DNA from: an uncultured Alistipes sp.
GTDB lineage: Bacteria > Bacteroidota > Bacteroidia > Bacteroidales > Rikenellaceae
Direction of reading: 5' to 3'
Assembly (NCBI GenBank): GCA_949286165.1
Contig: CASDZK010000059.1
Location: 1-57,393, forward strand
DNA length: 57,393 nucleotides
Within the stretch, counting starts at the first letter, position 1; each line of letters starts with the position of its first letter. Positions 16,737 to 26,490 of the stretch are shown here, piece after piece. Both the position numbers and the translations under genes were made by a program. Under the pieces are notes generated by a model. That model saw only the letters and a list, made by a program, of their open reading frames with translations. It was not told where the DNA came from and ran no database searches.

Positions 16737-19646
16737 ATGAAAACTGCATTATTAGTAGCCGGAATAGTAGTGGGAAGTTTTACGTCCTTTACTCTTCGGG
16801 AGGATGGATTTTCTTCCTTGTCAATGCAAGTAAAGGTGCATGATTTTTACAAATACCGTCCAGACGGGAAGGCAGGGCGCTCCATTACGCTTACTTATCA
16901 AGGGAATGTCAGCCTGAAGGGAGCAAAGGTAGAGATCTGGCATAAAACAGGTAGTGAAACATTGGATATAACGGATGCGGATGCGGATTCGCATACAGTG
17001 TCTCTCCTTCTGCGCCCGAACATCGGCGTAGAACGGACGGATACCATTATTGCCAGCCTGATTTGGGGAGACGAACGGGTGTCGCAACAGGTAACTGTAC
17101 CGGCGATGCGTCACTGGACGGTGTATATCTATCCGCATTCACACGTGGATATAGGTTATACCAATACGCATGAGAATGTCGAACTTATCCATAAACGGAA
17201 TTTGGATATAGCAATGGAACTGGCGGAACAAACGGCCGATTATCCGGACGATGCGCGCTTTCGTTGGAACCCGGAAGTGATGTGGCCCGTCGAGCGATAC
17301 CTGAACAGTGAAGATCCGAAAAAACGTAAACGGCTTTTGGAAGCGATACGAAAAGGACAGATCGCTTTGGACGCCGGCTATGTGAATACCAATACCAGCG
17401 CAAGTAGTGATGAAGAACTGTTGCAGTTATTTCACTGGGGGAAAGCGATGGAACAGAAAACCGGACAGCCGGTACGGACAATGGTGCAGGTCGATATACC
17501 GGGTATGTCGTGGGGTGTGGTTACCGCAGCCCGTCAGATGGGGATCAATTATGTGCTGTCATTGTTCAATGGTTCTGACCGTACGGGGTGGACACACGAG
17601 TTAAGTTTCCGCCCCTTCTGGTGGCTGGGACCGGATGGAAAATCTAAGGTACTGTTCTTACAGCCAGGCGATTATACGCCCGGAGCCAAAGCGAAGGGAT
17701 ATGAGTATTGGCCTAAAATGGCCGGACAGACAGACCCAGACAAGCTGATACCGGTAGTCAGAACGGAACATCCCCGGGAACATTTCGTTGATGCCTATCT
17801 GGCAGATATGCTTCCGAAGCTGGAGAAAGACAAATACTATCCGTATGATATATTCCCCATGACTTGGTGCATGGCGGACAATACTCCAATTGACGCCGAT
17901 CTGCCCGACGCTGTCAAGAGTTGGAACGAAGAATATGCTTATCCGCACCTTAAAATCTGTACGGCAACAGAGATTATGCAAACCTTTGAAGAACGCTGGG
18001 GCGATCAGCTTCCTACGTTGCAAGGAGACTTTACTGAATATTGGACCGATGGCTTGGGGTCGAGCGCGAAAGAGACGGGAGAAAGCCGTGAGGTAAAAGA
18101 ACATCTGGTTCAAACAGAGATATTATGGAGTATGTTACATACAGAAGAGGAACCGGAAACTTTAGTGCAGGAGACTTGGCGCAATATTATTCTAAGTACG
18201 GAACACACTTGGGCATACATGCGTCCGGAGCAACAGCCCATGCAAAATGAAATCCTGAAACGGAAGTTCGGTTATTTCCATGCAGCCAAAGAGTTGACGG
18301 AGCAATTTCGAACCCGGACCTGTGCGGACATCGAAGACAAACAGTCGGAAGAACTGACGGTGTTCAATACGGATTTATGGAGCAAAAGCGGCTTGGTTAC
18401 ACTATCTCAGGAAACGGCGGATGTGTACGGTGTCGTATGTGATTCGGATGGCAAAGAACTGCTTAGCCAACGTCTGACGACGGGCGAACTGGTATTCATG
18501 GCAGAGCATGTTCCCGGTTTGGGCAGCAAGACTTATCGGCTGAAGAAAGGTGCACCAGCATCAACAGGTGTATCATCCGGTGCGACTTCCACATCGTTGG
18601 ACAATGGAATTACGCAAGTAAAGGTAGATCCCTTAACGGGAGATGTGGTCAGTTTGCTTTTCAACGGAGAAGAGTTTGTTGATTCGGAGAGTGTGTCCGC
18701 ACTGAATAGTTACCGCTATTTGGAAGGGAATCAGACTTCGGGATATGCTCATAAACCGACCGACGTACAGATTCGGGTAGGCGAACAGGGACCATTGGTC
18801 AATTCTTTGATTATTGAATCGGCAGCGAAAGGGTGCAATAGCCTGTGTCGTGAGGTCCGTTTGGTAAAAGGTTCGGCGGCTGTAGAGTTTGACAACTGTG
18901 TGGATAAACAGGCGATCGAGGAGAAGGAGGGGATTCATTTCGGCTTTGCTTTCGATATTCCCAATCCTCAAACCCGAGTGAATATCCCCTGGGGGGTAAT
19001 GGAGCTGGAGAAGGAGCAGTTGAAAGCGGGGAACCGGAATTGGATTGCCATGCAACGTTGGCTGAATATCTCCAACGATGAAAAGAACATAACGTGGTGT
19101 TCATTGAATGCGTGCGTTTTCGAGAGCGGCGATCTGACAGCGAATGTTATCGGAGGAGCGTATAAGTCTCCCCAGTGGCTCCGTAAAATCAAACCCAGTG
19201 CGACAGTCTATTCATGGGCATTGAACAACCATTGGCATACTAATTTCCGTTTGAGCCAAGAGGGAAAGATTAACTTTAAATACCGGATATTGCCTCAGAT
19301 AGGAGCCTTCGATGTCGTATCGTCCAACCGGTTTGCGATGGGACAATACCGTCCCTTAGTGGCTGTGCAGACCCGAAAGGGCTTTACGCAAAAGAACCGC
19401 CTGACGATAGAAGCGGACGACCAAGTAGTCCTGTCCAATTATAAGACGGTAAACAAAGGGAAGAGTGTTTTGCTGCGTTTCCACTCTTTCTCAAATAAAG
19501 AGGAAACAGTGTCATTGACATATAATGAGAAATACCCAAAGTCTATTTGCTATTTAAAAGCAGGGAAAATGGAAAAATATGTTGGCGAACAGAATTTAAT
19601 TGCTGTTCCGGCTAAGGGAACTGTGTCAGTGTTGCTTAATTGGTAA
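16737..19646 (+). CDS. Glycoside hydrolase family 38 alpha-mannosidase, exported
   Basis: A 969-residue enzyme with an N-terminal signal-like segment (MKTALLVAGIVVGSFTSF) and a ~110-residue beta domain. The GH38 catalytic domain has zinc ligands His136 and Asp138 within 'HSHVDIGYTN' (134-142) and candidate nucleophile Asp253 in 'VQVDIPGMSWG'. 'HTWAYMRPE' near 490 supplies further metal/substrate residues. C-terminal beta-sandwich domains follow. It should remove alpha-linked mannose from glycans in the periplasm. It stands alone after a 159-base gap holding a -7-like TATTTTTG (16637-16644). No Sus pair or sensor is adjacent. A retaining enzyme by family. Confidence 0.92.
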   Translation: MKTALLVAGIVVGSFTSFTLREDGFSSLSMQVKVHDFYKYRPDGKAGRSITLTYQGNVSLKGAKVEIWHKTGSETLDITDADADSHTVSLLLRPNIGVERTDTIIASLIWGDERVSQQVTVPAMRHWTVYIYPHSHVDIGYTNTHENVELIHKRNLDIAMELAEQTADYPDDARFRWNPEVMWPVERYLNSEDPKKRKRLLEAIRKGQIALDAGYVNTNTSASSDEELLQLFHWGKAMEQKTGQPVRTMVQVDIPGMSWGVVTAARQMGINYVLSLFNGSDRTGWTHELSFRPFWWLGPDGKSKVLFLQPGDYTPGAKAKGYEYWPKMAGQTDPDKLIPVVRTEHPREHFVDAYLADMLPKLEKDKYYPYDIFPMTWCMADNTPIDADLPDAVKSWNEEYAYPHLKICTATEIMQTFEERWGDQLPTLQGDFTEYWTDGLGSSAKETGESREVKEHLVQTEILWSMLHTEEEPETLVQETWRNIILSTEHTWAYMRPEQQPMQNEILKRKFGYFHAAKELTEQFRTRTCADIEDKQSEELTVFNTDLWSKSGLVTLSQETADVYGVVCDSDGKELLSQRLTTGELVFMAEHVPGLGSKTYRLKKGAPASTGVSSGATSTSLDNGITQVKVDPLTGDVVSLLFNGEEFVDSESVSALNSYRYLEGNQTSGYAHKPTDVQIRVGEQGPLVNSLIIESAAKGCNSLCREVRLVKGSAAVEFDNCVDKQAIEEKEGIHFGFAFDIPNPQTRVNIPWGVMELEKEQLKAGNRNWIAMQRWLNISNDEKNITWCSLNACVFESGDLTANVIGGAYKSPQWLRKIKPSATVYSWALNNHWHTNFRLSQEGKINFKYRILPQIGAFDVVSSNRFAMGQYRPLVAVQTRKGFTQKNRLTIEADDQVVLSNYKTVNKGKSVLLRFHSFSNKEETVSLTYNEKYPKSICYLKAGKMEKYVGEQNLIAVPAKGTVSVLLNW

Positions 19647-20238
19647 ATGATTAATATCTATATAGAGTAAAAGAATAGGTGTGAAGTCGTTTAAGAAATC
19701 AGGACAACGCCTGTTCCTGTTGCTGCTGGAAGCGTAAGGGATCCATTCTTGGGTGTGTCCTGACGAGTTGTCCTTGTTTATTTCCCCGGACGAGGAAACG
19801 TCGGTCGCCATCGGCCAGGACGCGTGGTGGCTTTCCTGGGGTGCTTTGGATGCCGACATAAGACGGAATTACCGGCTGCACAAGAAAAAGGGGACCGGTG
19901 TTTATCTGTTTGTCGTAGAGGAATTCTTCAGGCGGCTGACTGCCGTTTGAACCGGCGGGACGATATCGGAATTTGGGATACCGAAACTTTTGTCGTGGAA
20001 GCTATCGAAAAATCGGAACTGTTCTTGATTGAAGTTCCGATGCAGAATAAACCGGATGACGACGAAGTCGAACCGTAAGGCATGAAAATCGATAGAGATG
20101 TGAAGACAGCCGCATAGCTGTTTTTGAAGATCCGGTGGTATAATCTTGCGTTCGGGCATTTCTGAAAATATGATAAGAGGGGTGCAGTTCTGTGTCAGGA
20201 CACCCCTTTATCGACGAAGGCCGTGTTTCGTCGGGCAT
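19647..20238. other. ~590-bp region without an intact gene; possible decayed repeat
   Basis: Only short frames broken by stops. The 8-mer TCAGGACA occurs at about 19698 and again at about 20196 (there as GTCAGGACAC). Its reverse complement occurs at about 19757 (GTGTCCTGAC), so related inverted and direct short repeats bracket the stretch. Near the gpmA end a 7-bp inverted repeat AGGGGTG/CACCCCT (20178-20184 and 20201-20207) could be a weak hairpin after gpmA. A minus-strand frame at 19881-19699 encodes 'VIPSYVGIQ ... THPRMDP', wording I associate with peptides translated from intergenic palindromic repeats in other bacteria. This suggests a repeat remnant rather than a gene. Confidence 0.4.
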
Positions 20239-20988
20239 TTATGGTTTCTGTTGCCCCTGGTCGGCGACGGCTCTCATGCTTTCCGCTATTTTTTCCGGAT
20301 CGCCCAAGAAATAGTCTCTGATCGGTTGCAGATGCTCGTCGAATTCGAACACATAGGGAACTCCGGTCGGAAGATTCAGTTGTACGATGTCCTGGTCTGA
20401 AATGTCTTTCAAATATTTGACGATGGCCCGCAAACTGTTGCCGTGCGCCGCTACCAATATCTGGTCGTATCGGTTCAGAGAAGGATAAATGTGATCGATC
20501 CAGTAAGGGAGTATCCGGGTTACGGTATCTTTCAGCGATTCCGTGCGGGGAAGCTCGCTGTCCGGAACTTCCCGGTAGCGGATATCGAAGCGGGGATTGC
20601 GAAGATCGTTTTCCGGCAGCGGTTCCGGAGCCGTGTCGTAACTTCTTCGCCATATCAATACCTGGCTATTGCCGTATTTGGCTGCGGTTTCGCTTTTGTT
20701 CAATCCTTGCAATACCCCGTAATGTTTTTCGTTCAGCCTCCAGCTTTTTTCCACCGGAACCCAATCCTGGTTCAGGCCGTCCAGTACGCAGTCGAGGGTT
20801 TTTACCGCGCGTTTCAAATAAGAGGTATAAGCCTTGCCGAAAATGAATTCCTGCTCTTTTAATAAACGGGCCGCTTCATAGGCTTCGGCGATTCCTTTGT
20901 CCGTTAAATCCACGTCCGTCCAACCCGTAAACCGGTTTTCCCGGTTCCATACGCTTTCTCCGTGTCGTAATAAAACTATTTTTTTCAT
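20239..20988 (-). CDS. gpmA: 2,3-bisphosphoglycerate-dependent phosphoglycerate mutase
   Basis: A 249-residue enzyme interconverting 3- and 2-phosphoglycerate in glycolysis. It has the RHGES phosphohistidine motif at 8-12 (His9), '[13 protein letters not shown]', Glu87 in '[16 protein letters not shown]' and second catalytic His182 in '[15 protein letters not shown]'. Length equals the usual dPGM (~248). Transcribed divergently from yaaA. Confidence 0.96.
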   Translation of the reverse strand: MKKIVLLRHGESVWNRENRFTGWTDVDLTDKGIAEAYEAARLLKEQEFIFGKAYTSYLKRAVKTLDCVLDGLNQDWVPVEKSWRLNEKHYGVLQGLNKSETAAKYGNSQVLIWRRSYDTAPEPLPENDLRNPRFDIRYREVPDSELPRTESLKDTVTRILPYWIDHIYPSLNRYDQILVAAHGNSLRAIVKYLKDISDQDIVQLNLPTGVPYVFEFDEHLQPIRDYFLGDPEKIAESMRAVADQGQQKP

Positions 20989-21117
20989 GACGTTGTTTTT
21001 GAGAGGAGAGAAACATTTTTAATGCCATGATGAAGCGGGAAACCGTTTTTTATCGAAGATTGCCCGAATTGCTCTATTTTTGTTCTCTGTTTTGAAGGGT
21101 TATAAAATTACGTGTTT

Positions 21118-21897
21118 ATGTTGATTCTTCTTTCGCCGGCCAAGACCATGAATATGCTCCCTGTCCGGCAAGAACTGCCGAAAACGTCGCCTCGTTACGC
21201 GAAGCAAGCGTCCGAACTGGCTGCTGCCATGCGGGATTTATCCGTTTCCGAGTTGGAGCGGAAACTGAAGATAAGCGAGTCGTTGGCTCGCCTGAATCAT
21301 GAACGGTACCGTATGTTCGACGCTCCGGGCCATACGGAAAAACAGGCTTTGACCGCTTATGACGGAAGCGTTTTCAAAGCCTTGGGAACGTCCGATTTTT
21401 CCGTAGAGGATTTTGTGTATGCCCAGAATCGTTTGCGGATCGTTTCTACCTTGTACGGATTGCTCCGGCCCTTGGACATGATTCAGGCTTACCGCATTGC
21501 GTTCAACTTGAAACTGCCGTCTTTTCAAGGGAACCTGTACGATTACTGGCGGCCTTTGCTGACCGGTCCGTTGATCGAGGATGTCCGGGCCGCCGGAGGA
21601 ATACTCGTGGATCTGGCCAGCCTGGATGTGCAGGGCGTGTTCGATATGCCTCGGCTGGACAGTGCGGTAAAACGGATCGTGCCGGAATTTGTGGAATACA
21701 GAAACGGAAAGTACGAAACGATACGCACCTATGCCAAAATCGCCCGGGGAGAAATGACGCGTTATATTCTGCGGAACCGAATCGAAACTCCGGAAAAGTT
21801 GAAAAGCTTTACCGGAGCCGGATTCCGTTATGCCGCGGAATTGTCGGATGATGTCCGTTATGTTTTCAGGCGCGCTTCCGATGTAAGGGCCGAATAG
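21118..21897 (+). CDS. yaaA: Peroxide stress protein YaaA (DUF328/UPF0246)
   Basis: A 259-residue cytosolic protein beginning 'MLILLSPAKTMN', the diagnostic YaaA opening, with 'FDAPGHTEKQALTAYDGSVFKAL' and 'RIVSTLYGLLRPLDMIQAYR' in the middle. In E. coli YaaA lowers free intracellular iron and protects DNA and protein during hydrogen peroxide stress. The ATG at 21118 is preferred over the in-frame GTG at 21112. A -7-like TATTTTTG is at 21075-21082. Confidence 0.93.
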   Translation: MLILLSPAKTMNMLPVRQELPKTSPRYAKQASELAAAMRDLSVSELERKLKISESLARLNHERYRMFDAPGHTEKQALTAYDGSVFKALGTSDFSVEDFVYAQNRLRIVSTLYGLLRPLDMIQAYRIAFNLKLPSFQGNLYDYWRPLLTGPLIEDVRAAGGILVDLASLDVQGVFDMPRLDSAVKRIVPEFVEYRNGKYETIRTYAKIARGEMTRYILRNRIETPEKLKSFTGAGFRYAAELSDDVRYVFRRASDVRAE

Positions 21898-21940
21898 GGG
21901 ATATGGTTCAAATGGCCATTATCCTTTGACAAAATAGTGT

Positions 21941-21948
21941 TATCTTTG
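21941..21948 (+). promoter_or_regulatory. -7 box TATCTTTG before the ArsC-like gene
   Basis: An exact Bacteroidota -7 consensus, 62 bases before the start at 22010. The nearest TTTG (21925-21928) is only 12 bases upstream, so the -33 element is not clear. Confidence 0.5.
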
Positions 21949-22009
21949 TTCGTCTGCCGGATTCGTTGCCGTTCGCCGCGTCCGGTTTCTCTAAACATGA
22001 AGTGAATTT

Positions 22010-22387
22010 ATGAAACCGTTGTTTCTTTGCTATGCCAAATGCAGCACTTGTTCCAAAGCGGCCAAATGGCTGAAGGAACGAGGCATAGAAGTCGTTTCCC
22101 GGGATATTGTCGGGGAGCGTCCCACCGAGGAAGAATTGCGCCGTTGGATTGTTTCCAGCGGATTGCCCGTTCGTAAATTTTTCAATACCAGCGGCCTTCT
22201 TTATAAGGAGATGCGTATGAAAGAGCGTATTCCCGGCGCGTCGGAGGAAGAGATGATCGCTTGGCTGGCTTCCGACGGCAAATTGGTCAAACGCCCGTTA
22301 TTGATCGGAAACGGACGCGTATTGGTCGGATTTAAGGAAGAGGAATGGCGTAAAATGTTTGAAAAACAGGACGCGCTATGCGAATGA
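22010..22387 (+). CDS. ArsC/Spx/YffB-family thioredoxin-fold protein
   Basis: A 125-residue ArsC-family protein with 'CYAKCSTC' near the N-terminus (Cys7, Cys11, Cys14; CSTC is the redox CxxC-type centre) and the family blocks 'PTEEELRRWIVSSG', 'LLYKEMRMKERI' and 'LVKRPLLIGNGRVLVGFKEEEW'. The absence of other arsenic-resistance genes, and the Spx-like ending, make a role as arsenate reductase only one option; many such single-copy genes have unknown substrates. It overlaps the next gene by 10 bases, implying co-translation. Confidence 0.85.
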   Translation: MKPLFLCYAKCSTCSKAAKWLKERGIEVVSRDIVGERPTEEELRRWIVSSGLPVRKFFNTSGLLYKEMRMKERIPGASEEEMIAWLASDGKLVKRPLLIGNGRVLVGFKEEEWRKMFEKQDALCE

Positions 22388-23565
22388 TGATGTTGCTGAC
22401 GGGTTTGGCCCTGGTTGGCTTGTGCGATGTTCCGTTGTATCTCCTGTTCCGGAAATCCTTGAAGAAATATCGCTCGGAAATCTGGTTCGGCATACATTCT
22501 CTTTGTTTTATCGGTTTATTGCTGTTGCTGGCTTTTTATGTCCCTCGTTTGGGAACAACCGAAGGACATCGCTTTTCCGGATGCATCGCAGCCGTTTTGC
22601 TGGCCGGATACTTGCCGAAATTGCTGTTTTTGTGTTTGTATTTACCGGGGCGGATACTGAACTGTTTTTCCGCGCCGCTTTCGCAGTGGTTGTCACGTTT
22701 TTTCCGGGGAGCGGCGGTTCTTTTTTCTGCTGTTTTCTTTCTGATTTTACTCTATGATTTTACGTGGGGACGCAACCGGTATAAAGTGGAGGAAGTCGAA
22801 GTGTCTTCTCCGGAAGTGCCCGCCGCTTTCGACGGTTTTCGCATCGTGCAACTGACCGATATGCATTTGGGCAGCCGTTCTCCGGGGGATGTAGGCATTT
22901 CCCGTCTCTGCGACCGCGTCGATGCGTTGCAGCCGGATTTGATCGTTTTTACGGGGGATATGGTCAATAATCTGGCTTCCGAAATGACGCCGTGGATCGA
23001 AACGCTGGCGCGCCTGAAAGCTCCTTACGGGAAATATGCCGTCATGGGAAATCACGATTACGGCGATTATGCCGGATTGCGGAGCGAAGAGCGTGCCCGG
23101 AATTCGGAACGTTTTTATGAGAATATGGAACGCATGGGATTTACGATGCTCGATAACGCAGCGGTTCCGCTGATTCGGCAAAACGATACGCTGATGCTTT
23201 GCGGAGTGGAGAACTGGGGCGAGCCACCGTTTTCCCGGTACGGGGACCTGCCGCGTGCTTTGCGCGACTGCGACGGCCTTCCGGTCCTCCTATTGTCCCA
23301 CAATCCTTCCCACTGGCGGACGGAAGTGTTGGAGTATCCCGTATTTCTGACGCTTTCGGGTCACACGCATGCCATGCAGATGGGAATCGATCTGCCCGGT
23401 TTCCGCTGGAGTCCCGCCCGATACCGTTATCCCGAATACAACGGACTTTACGAACATGACGGGCGATACCTTTACGTATCCCGCGGGGCCGGTTATATCG
23501 GACTCAACGGCCGTATTGGCATGCGTCCGGAGATCACGCTGCTTCGTTTGAAACGGTGCGAATGA
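22378..23565 (+). CDS. Membrane-anchored metallophosphoesterase (YkuE-like)
   Basis: A 395-residue protein with ~4 hydrophobic helices in the first ~130 residues, then a calcineurin-like phosphoesterase domain. That domain carries the metal motifs 'LTDMHLGS' (DxH), 'FTGDMVNN' (GD), 'VMGNHDYGDYAG' (GNHD), 'LLLSHNPSHW' and 'LSGHTHAMQMG' (GHxH). Relatives hydrolyse phosphodiester or pyrophosphate bonds in lipids such as UDP-diacylglucosamine or act at the cell envelope; the substrate is unknown here. The start codon lies inside the end of the ArsC-like gene (ATGCGAATGA). Confidence 0.88.
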   Translation: MRMMMLLTGLALVGLCDVPLYLLFRKSLKKYRSEIWFGIHSLCFIGLLLLLAFYVPRLGTTEGHRFSGCIAAVLLAGYLPKLLFLCLYLPGRILNCFSAPLSQWLSRFFRGAAVLFSAVFFLILLYDFTWGRNRYKVEEVEVSSPEVPAAFDGFRIVQLTDMHLGSRSPGDVGISRLCDRVDALQPDLIVFTGDMVNNLASEMTPWIETLARLKAPYGKYAVMGNHDYGDYAGLRSEERARNSERFYENMERMGFTMLDNAAVPLIRQNDTLMLCGVENWGEPPFSRYGDLPRALRDCDGLPVLLLSHNPSHWRTEVLEYPVFLTLSGHTHAMQMGIDLPGFRWSPARYRYPEYNGLYEHDGRYLYVSRGAGYIGLNGRIGMRPEITLLRLKRCE

Positions 23566-23594
23566 GGTGGGAGAAGTGTCGTTGGAAAGTTTCA

Positions 23595-23626
23595 TTTGTA
23601 TTTTCTTTAGGAAAAAGATATATTTG
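23595..23626 (+). promoter_or_regulatory. Bacteroidota-type promoter of the GH141-like gene
   Basis: TTTG (23595-23598), a 20-base spacer and TATATTTG (23619-23626), both full matches at the normal spacing. Predicted start of transcription near 23633, 22 bases before the ATG at 23655. Confidence 0.75.
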
Positions 23627-23654
23627 AAACATAAACCGATCAAACTACTATGCC

Positions 23655-25766
23655 ATGAAGATCCGACTCGTTTCGCTTTTGCTCTGTTTTTCCGTTTTTT
23701 CTTTCCGACCGGTCTTTGGCGATGTCCGTTCCCTTTATCTTTCCGTATCGGGAAACGACGGCAATGCCGGGACGGAAAACGCTCCTTTGGCTTCGATGGA
23801 AGAGGTCCGGAAAAGAATCGGACTCGTTTGCGCTTCGGCGGACAAACCCGATACCCTTAAGATTCATGTCGCTCCCGGGGTTTATCCTTTGTTCCGGCCT
23901 TTGGTGCTGGATGCCGCCCTTACCGGGGGCGTCCCTTTGCTTTTCGAAGGGGAACCCGGCAGTGAGACCGTCTTTTGCGGAGGTTTCGCCTTGACGCCTT
24001 TTGTCCGGGTTTCCGACCGCTTATGGAAAACGTATGTTCCGGAAGCGGCGGAAAAAGGCTTTTATTTTGAACAGATGTATGTGAACGGCGAACGCCGTTT
24101 CCGGGCGCAATCTCCGAATCGGGGAGAGTTTCATGCCATCCGGAACGTCGTCCAGACCGTATTGGATTCGACGAGAGGAGAACGCATGCCGCGTTGGGCG
24201 GTATTGCGGGTGGAACCGGATTCTGTCGTTGCCCTGTCGGGACGACCGGCGGCCGTTCCTCCGTTGATAACGTTCTATCATAAATGGGACGTGACGCGGC
24301 GGCCTTTGTTGCATCGGGAGGCTTCCGGAGCGTTGTATTGCGCAGGAGAAGGCATGAAATCGTGGAATCCCGTGGATGCCCGTTCCCGCTTTGTCATCGA
24401 AAACGATATCGCGTTTCTGGATGCGCCGGGCGAGTGGTTTTTAGATCGGGACGGTTGGCTCTATTATATCCCTTGCGAAGGAGAGACACCGGAGGAGACG
24501 GTATGTACCGTTCCTGTAACGGACCGTTTTGTCGTTATACAGGGAACGGACACAGCCGGCGGGCGGGTGGAAAATATCGTTTTCCGCAATCTGTCGTTTG
24601 AAACGGCCGGTTACCGCACTCCCTGGACGGGGAACGAACCGGCTCAGGCGGCAGCTCCCATAGGGGCGGTTATCGAAGCGGATTACGCCCGGCATATCCG
24701 GTTCGAAAATTGTACCGTAGCCCATACCGGTTTGGGCGGAATCTGGTTTCGCAGGGCTTGTACTGATTGCGGGGTGGAACATTGCCGTTTGTACGATTTG
24801 GGGGCGGGAGGCGTAAAGATCGGGGAAACCGCCCTGCCTGCGGACGAAAGTCTGCTTACCCGCCGTATTACGATCGACAACAACATTATCCAACATGGAG
24901 GATATGTCTTTCCTTGTGCTGTAGGAGTCGCGGTTTTTCACGCTTCGGATAACCGGATTACCCATAACGACATCGCCGATTTCCGTTATACGGGCGTATC
25001 GGTCGGATGGGTGTGGGGGTACGGGCATAGCCCGGCCAAACGGAACATTGTTGAATACAATCATATCCATCATTTGGGATGGGGCGAGCTTTCCGACATG
25101 GGCGGTGTCTATACGTTGGGACCGTCCGAAGGAACTTCTGTCAGTCATAACCGAATACATCATGTCTATTCTCTGTATTACGGCGGATGGGGCTTATATA
25201 CGGACGAAGGTTCTACGGGCATTGCTTTGGAAAACAATTTGGTTTATCGGTGTAAAAGCGGCGGATTCCATCAGCATTACGGACGGGATAATGTCGTTCG
25301 GAACAATATTTTCGCCGGGCAGCTCCGGACCCAATTGGAGGCCACGCGCGTAGAAGACCATCTCTCTTTCGTTTTCACGAACAATATCGTTTATTTCGAC
25401 AGCGGAACGCTTTGCGGAATCAATTGGGAAAAGGTCGGACACCGTTCCGATTACAACGCCTATTTCGATGCCCGGCAGTCCGGAATCCGGTTCGGCGATA
25501 TTCCTTTTGCCGAATGGCAACAAAAGGGGCAGGATACGCATTCCGTCGTAGAGGATCCCGGTTTCGCCGATGCTTCCCGGTTCGATTTTACTCCGGAAAA
25601 CAAACGGCTTTTAAAGAAAATCCGGTTCGTTCCGTTCGATTTCCGGGAAGCCGGGGTGTACGGTTCTGCCGAGTGGGTCGAACAGGCTGCGTTGAGCGAG
25701 GAGTTGTTGGAGGCTTTCGATGCACGGGTGGCAGAATACGAGAATCTGAAAACTTCGGATTGGTAG
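23655..25766 (+). CDS. Exported right-handed beta-helix glycosidase, GH141-like
   Basis: A 703-residue protein with a signal peptide (MKIRLVSLLLCFSVFSF...) and 'LYLSVSGNDGNAGTENAPLASMEEV', the opening common to beta-helix carbohydrate enzymes. A small inserted beta domain is followed by helix coils (repeated 'IRFENCTVAHTG', 'ITIDNNIIQHGG', 'NRITHNDIADFRYTG', 'NIVEYNHIHHLG', 'TSVSHNRIHHVY'). Conserved-looking acidic/His positions sit in 'GELSDMGGVYTLGPSEGT' and 'GGWGLYTDEGS'. The layout resembles GH141 (fucosidase and xylanase activities known) more than pectate lyases, but GH120 or an unclassified beta-helix family is possible. It has its own promoter and heads a run with MarC, CDF, GH78-like and GH30 genes. 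Confidence 0.7.
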   Translation: MKIRLVSLLLCFSVFSFRPVFGDVRSLYLSVSGNDGNAGTENAPLASMEEVRKRIGLVCASADKPDTLKIHVAPGVYPLFRPLVLDAALTGGVPLLFEGEPGSETVFCGGFALTPFVRVSDRLWKTYVPEAAEKGFYFEQMYVNGERRFRAQSPNRGEFHAIRNVVQTVLDSTRGERMPRWAVLRVEPDSVVALSGRPAAVPPLITFYHKWDVTRRPLLHREASGALYCAGEGMKSWNPVDARSRFVIENDIAFLDAPGEWFLDRDGWLYYIPCEGETPEETVCTVPVTDRFVVIQGTDTAGGRVENIVFRNLSFETAGYRTPWTGNEPAQAAAPIGAVIEADYARHIRFENCTVAHTGLGGIWFRRACTDCGVEHCRLYDLGAGGVKIGETALPADESLLTRRITIDNNIIQHGGYVFPCAVGVAVFHASDNRITHNDIADFRYTGVSVGWVWGYGHSPAKRNIVEYNHIHHLGWGELSDMGGVYTLGPSEGTSVSHNRIHHVYSLYYGGWGLYTDEGSTGIALENNLVYRCKSGGFHQHYGRDNVVRNNIFAGQLRTQLEATRVEDHLSFVFTNNIVYFDSGTLCGINWEKVGHRSDYNAYFDARQSGIRFGDIPFAEWQQKGQDTHSVVEDPGFADASRFDFTPENKRLLKKIRFVPFDFREAGVYGSAEWVEQAALSEELLEAFDARVAEYENLKTSDW

Positions 25767-25847
25767 AAGATTTGCGGGGCAAAGTGTTTCCCGTTTGGGG
25801 AAACGCCGGTTTTCGGCATTCGATTTTGTATGTTAATGGTATCGGGA

Positions 25848-26450
25848 ATGGATGTTAAAACTTTTTTCAGCGCGTTTTTCGCTTTTATCGCTTTGGTCAA
25901 TCCGATTCAAAAAGTGTTCGTCGTGTTTTCGTTGCAGGAAAGTTACAGCGAGGCGGAATTGCGTCATATTGTTAACAAAGCCACGGTAACGGCTATCGGG
26001 GTGCTGTTGCTGTTTTTTCTGGTCGGCGAAGCCGTTCTGGGATACGTTTTCAATCTTGAAATCTATGCTTTTCAGGCCACCTGCGGTATCGTCCTGTTTT
26101 ATAACGGTTTCATCGGATTGCAGAAAGGCGCATTCCTTTCCATCGATAAAAATACGCGCTTGGAGGATATTGTGGCCGTTCCTATCGCTATTCCGATGAT
26201 TGCCGGACCGGCTACCATCACGGCGGTAGTGACCATGCCTTCGGTGTATGGCCGGCTGACCACCATTCTGGCGGTTATTATGGCATTGTTGCTGAATCTG
26301 CTGATTATGCGTAATGCGGGACGTATCGGAAAATTTTTGGTCCGGCAGAACCTATTGATGCCGCTTATCCGTATTACGGGGCTTATCGTAGCCGCTATCG
26401 GTTTGCAGATGATTATGAACGGCATTAAAACTTTTATTTCCCATTTGTAA
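25848..26450 (+). CDS. MarC-family integral membrane protein
   Basis: A 200-residue protein with about six membrane helices and the MarC family signatures 'FIALVNPIQKVFVVFSL' and 'AVPIAIPMIAGPATITAVV'. The family (once linked to multiple antibiotic resistance, a link since withdrawn) has no firm substrate; amino-acid transport was shown for an archaeal relative. ATG 25848 (MDVKTFFSAFFAF) gives the normal family start; the in-frame ATG at 25830 adds six residues. Confidence 0.92.
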   Translation: MDVKTFFSAFFAFIALVNPIQKVFVVFSLQESYSEAELRHIVNKATVTAIGVLLLFFLVGEAVLGYVFNLEIYAFQATCGIVLFYNGFIGLQKGAFLSIDKNTRLEDIVAVPIAIPMIAGPATITAVVTMPSVYGRLTTILAVIMALLLNLLIMRNAGRIGKFLVRQNLLMPLIRITGLIVAAIGLQMIMNGIKTFISHL

Positions 26451-26490
26451 AAAGGCATGGGAAAAGAACAAAACGGATGATTTTACGGCA

